Shown piece by piece: positions 5,239 through 6,149 of a stretch of DNA of 6,149 nucleotides. The stretch comes from Pseudomonadota bacterium. GTDB taxonomy: Bacteria; Pseudomonadota; Gammaproteobacteria; Burkholderiales; Casimicrobiaceae. The notes under the pieces were generated by a model. That model ran no database searches. It was not told the DNA's origin and saw only the letters and a program-made list of their open reading frames with translations. The DNA lies in contig JAKLIE010000126.1 in NCBI GenBank assembly GCA_022709775.1, positions 1 to 6,149 of the forward strand, given 5' to 3'. How positions within the stretch are numbered: the stretch's first letter is position 1; every line of letters begins with the position of its first letter. The translations under genes and the position numbers were made by a program.

Positions 5239-5263
5239 CGCGGTCGCGGGCTCGCCGACCGCG
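5239..5263. repeat. 8-bp inverted repeat over the -35 region
   Basis: CGCGGTCG (5239-5246) and CGACCGCG (5256-5263) are perfect inverted copies around a 9-nt centre. The right arm overlaps the position expected for the -35 of the promoter at 5275, so it could be an operator. No T-tract follows, so it is unlikely to be an intrinsic terminator for the preceding gene. Confidence 0.35.
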
Positions 5264-5274
5264 ACGCATCGTCG

Positions 5275-5280
5275 TATGAT
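5275..5280 (+). promoter_or_regulatory. Probable -10 element of the secreted protein/VOC operon
   Basis: TATGAT is a 5/6 match to the sigma70 -10 in an otherwise GC-rich intergenic region. It lies about 40 nt before the ATG at 5320. The -35 is weak (TCGCCG at 5252-5257, 17-bp spacer, 3/6), which could mean low basal expression or activator dependence. Confidence 0.5.
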
Positions 5281-5285
5281 CGGTC

Positions 5286-5302
5286 GCGCACGGCCCGTGC
5301 GC
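5286..5302. repeat. 7-bp perfect inverted repeat at the expected transcription start
   Basis: GCGCACG (5286-5292) and CGTGCGC (5296-5302) flank a 3-nt centre, GCC. The repeat begins about 6 nt after the -10 element, so it would lie at the transcription start as an operator or form a hairpin at the 5' end of the mRNA. Confidence 0.4.
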
Positions 5303-5319
5303 CGCGCGAATCCGCCACG

Positions 5320-6142
<823 letters not shown>

Positions 6143-6149
6143 CGGCCCG

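Overview
The window is very GC-rich (about 70% by eye). Its genes use G/C-ending codons almost exclusively and carry proteobacterial-type genes, which fits a high-GC proteobacterium. A betaproteobacterium of the Burkholderiales type is my best guess, but the sequence holds no marker gene that settles it. There are no rRNA or tRNA genes, insertion sequences or CRISPR arrays.

Layout from left to right. The 5' end of a lipoprotein-like gene runs off the left edge on the minus strand. A divergent 121-nt gap separates it from a CPA1-type cation:proton antiporter on the plus strand (GTG start at 227). The antiporter converges, with only 8 nt between stop codons, on a minus-strand gene for a small Cys-containing protein that looks like a worn-down DUF326/Csp four-helix copper-binding protein. 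Next comes a 569-nt stretch without a convincing gene (1885-2453), which is the most interesting part. It holds a textbook intrinsic terminator on the plus strand (2268-2297) with no plus-strand gene in front of it. A 101-nt nested hairpin (2347-2447) follows, and its outer stem buries the Shine-Dalgarno sequence of a 64-aa gene. That short gene encodes only the N-terminal domain of a HigA-type antitoxin, without the usual helix-turn-helix.

Further right are an ADP-ribosylglycohydrolase (DraG/ARH family) with its metal-binding motifs intact, a 377-aa protein that appears to be an ATP-grasp-like enzyme of unknown substrate, a small secreted protein, and a GLOD5/STM3117-like VOC (glyoxalase-fold) protein. 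The last two are 7 nt apart and probably form an operon, with a good -10 element (TATGAT) in front of the first.

How they fit together: I see no single obvious pathway. The antiporter and the Csp-like protein suggest ion and metal homeostasis. The hydrolase and the HigA-like fragment both belong to families associated with toxin control or reversible protein modification, but no matching toxin or ADP-ribosyltransferase is present here. The strongest candidate for something undescribed is the terminator plus SD-sequestering leader ahead of the HigA-like gene. It also has a mutually exclusive alternative hairpin, as expected of an RNA switch.
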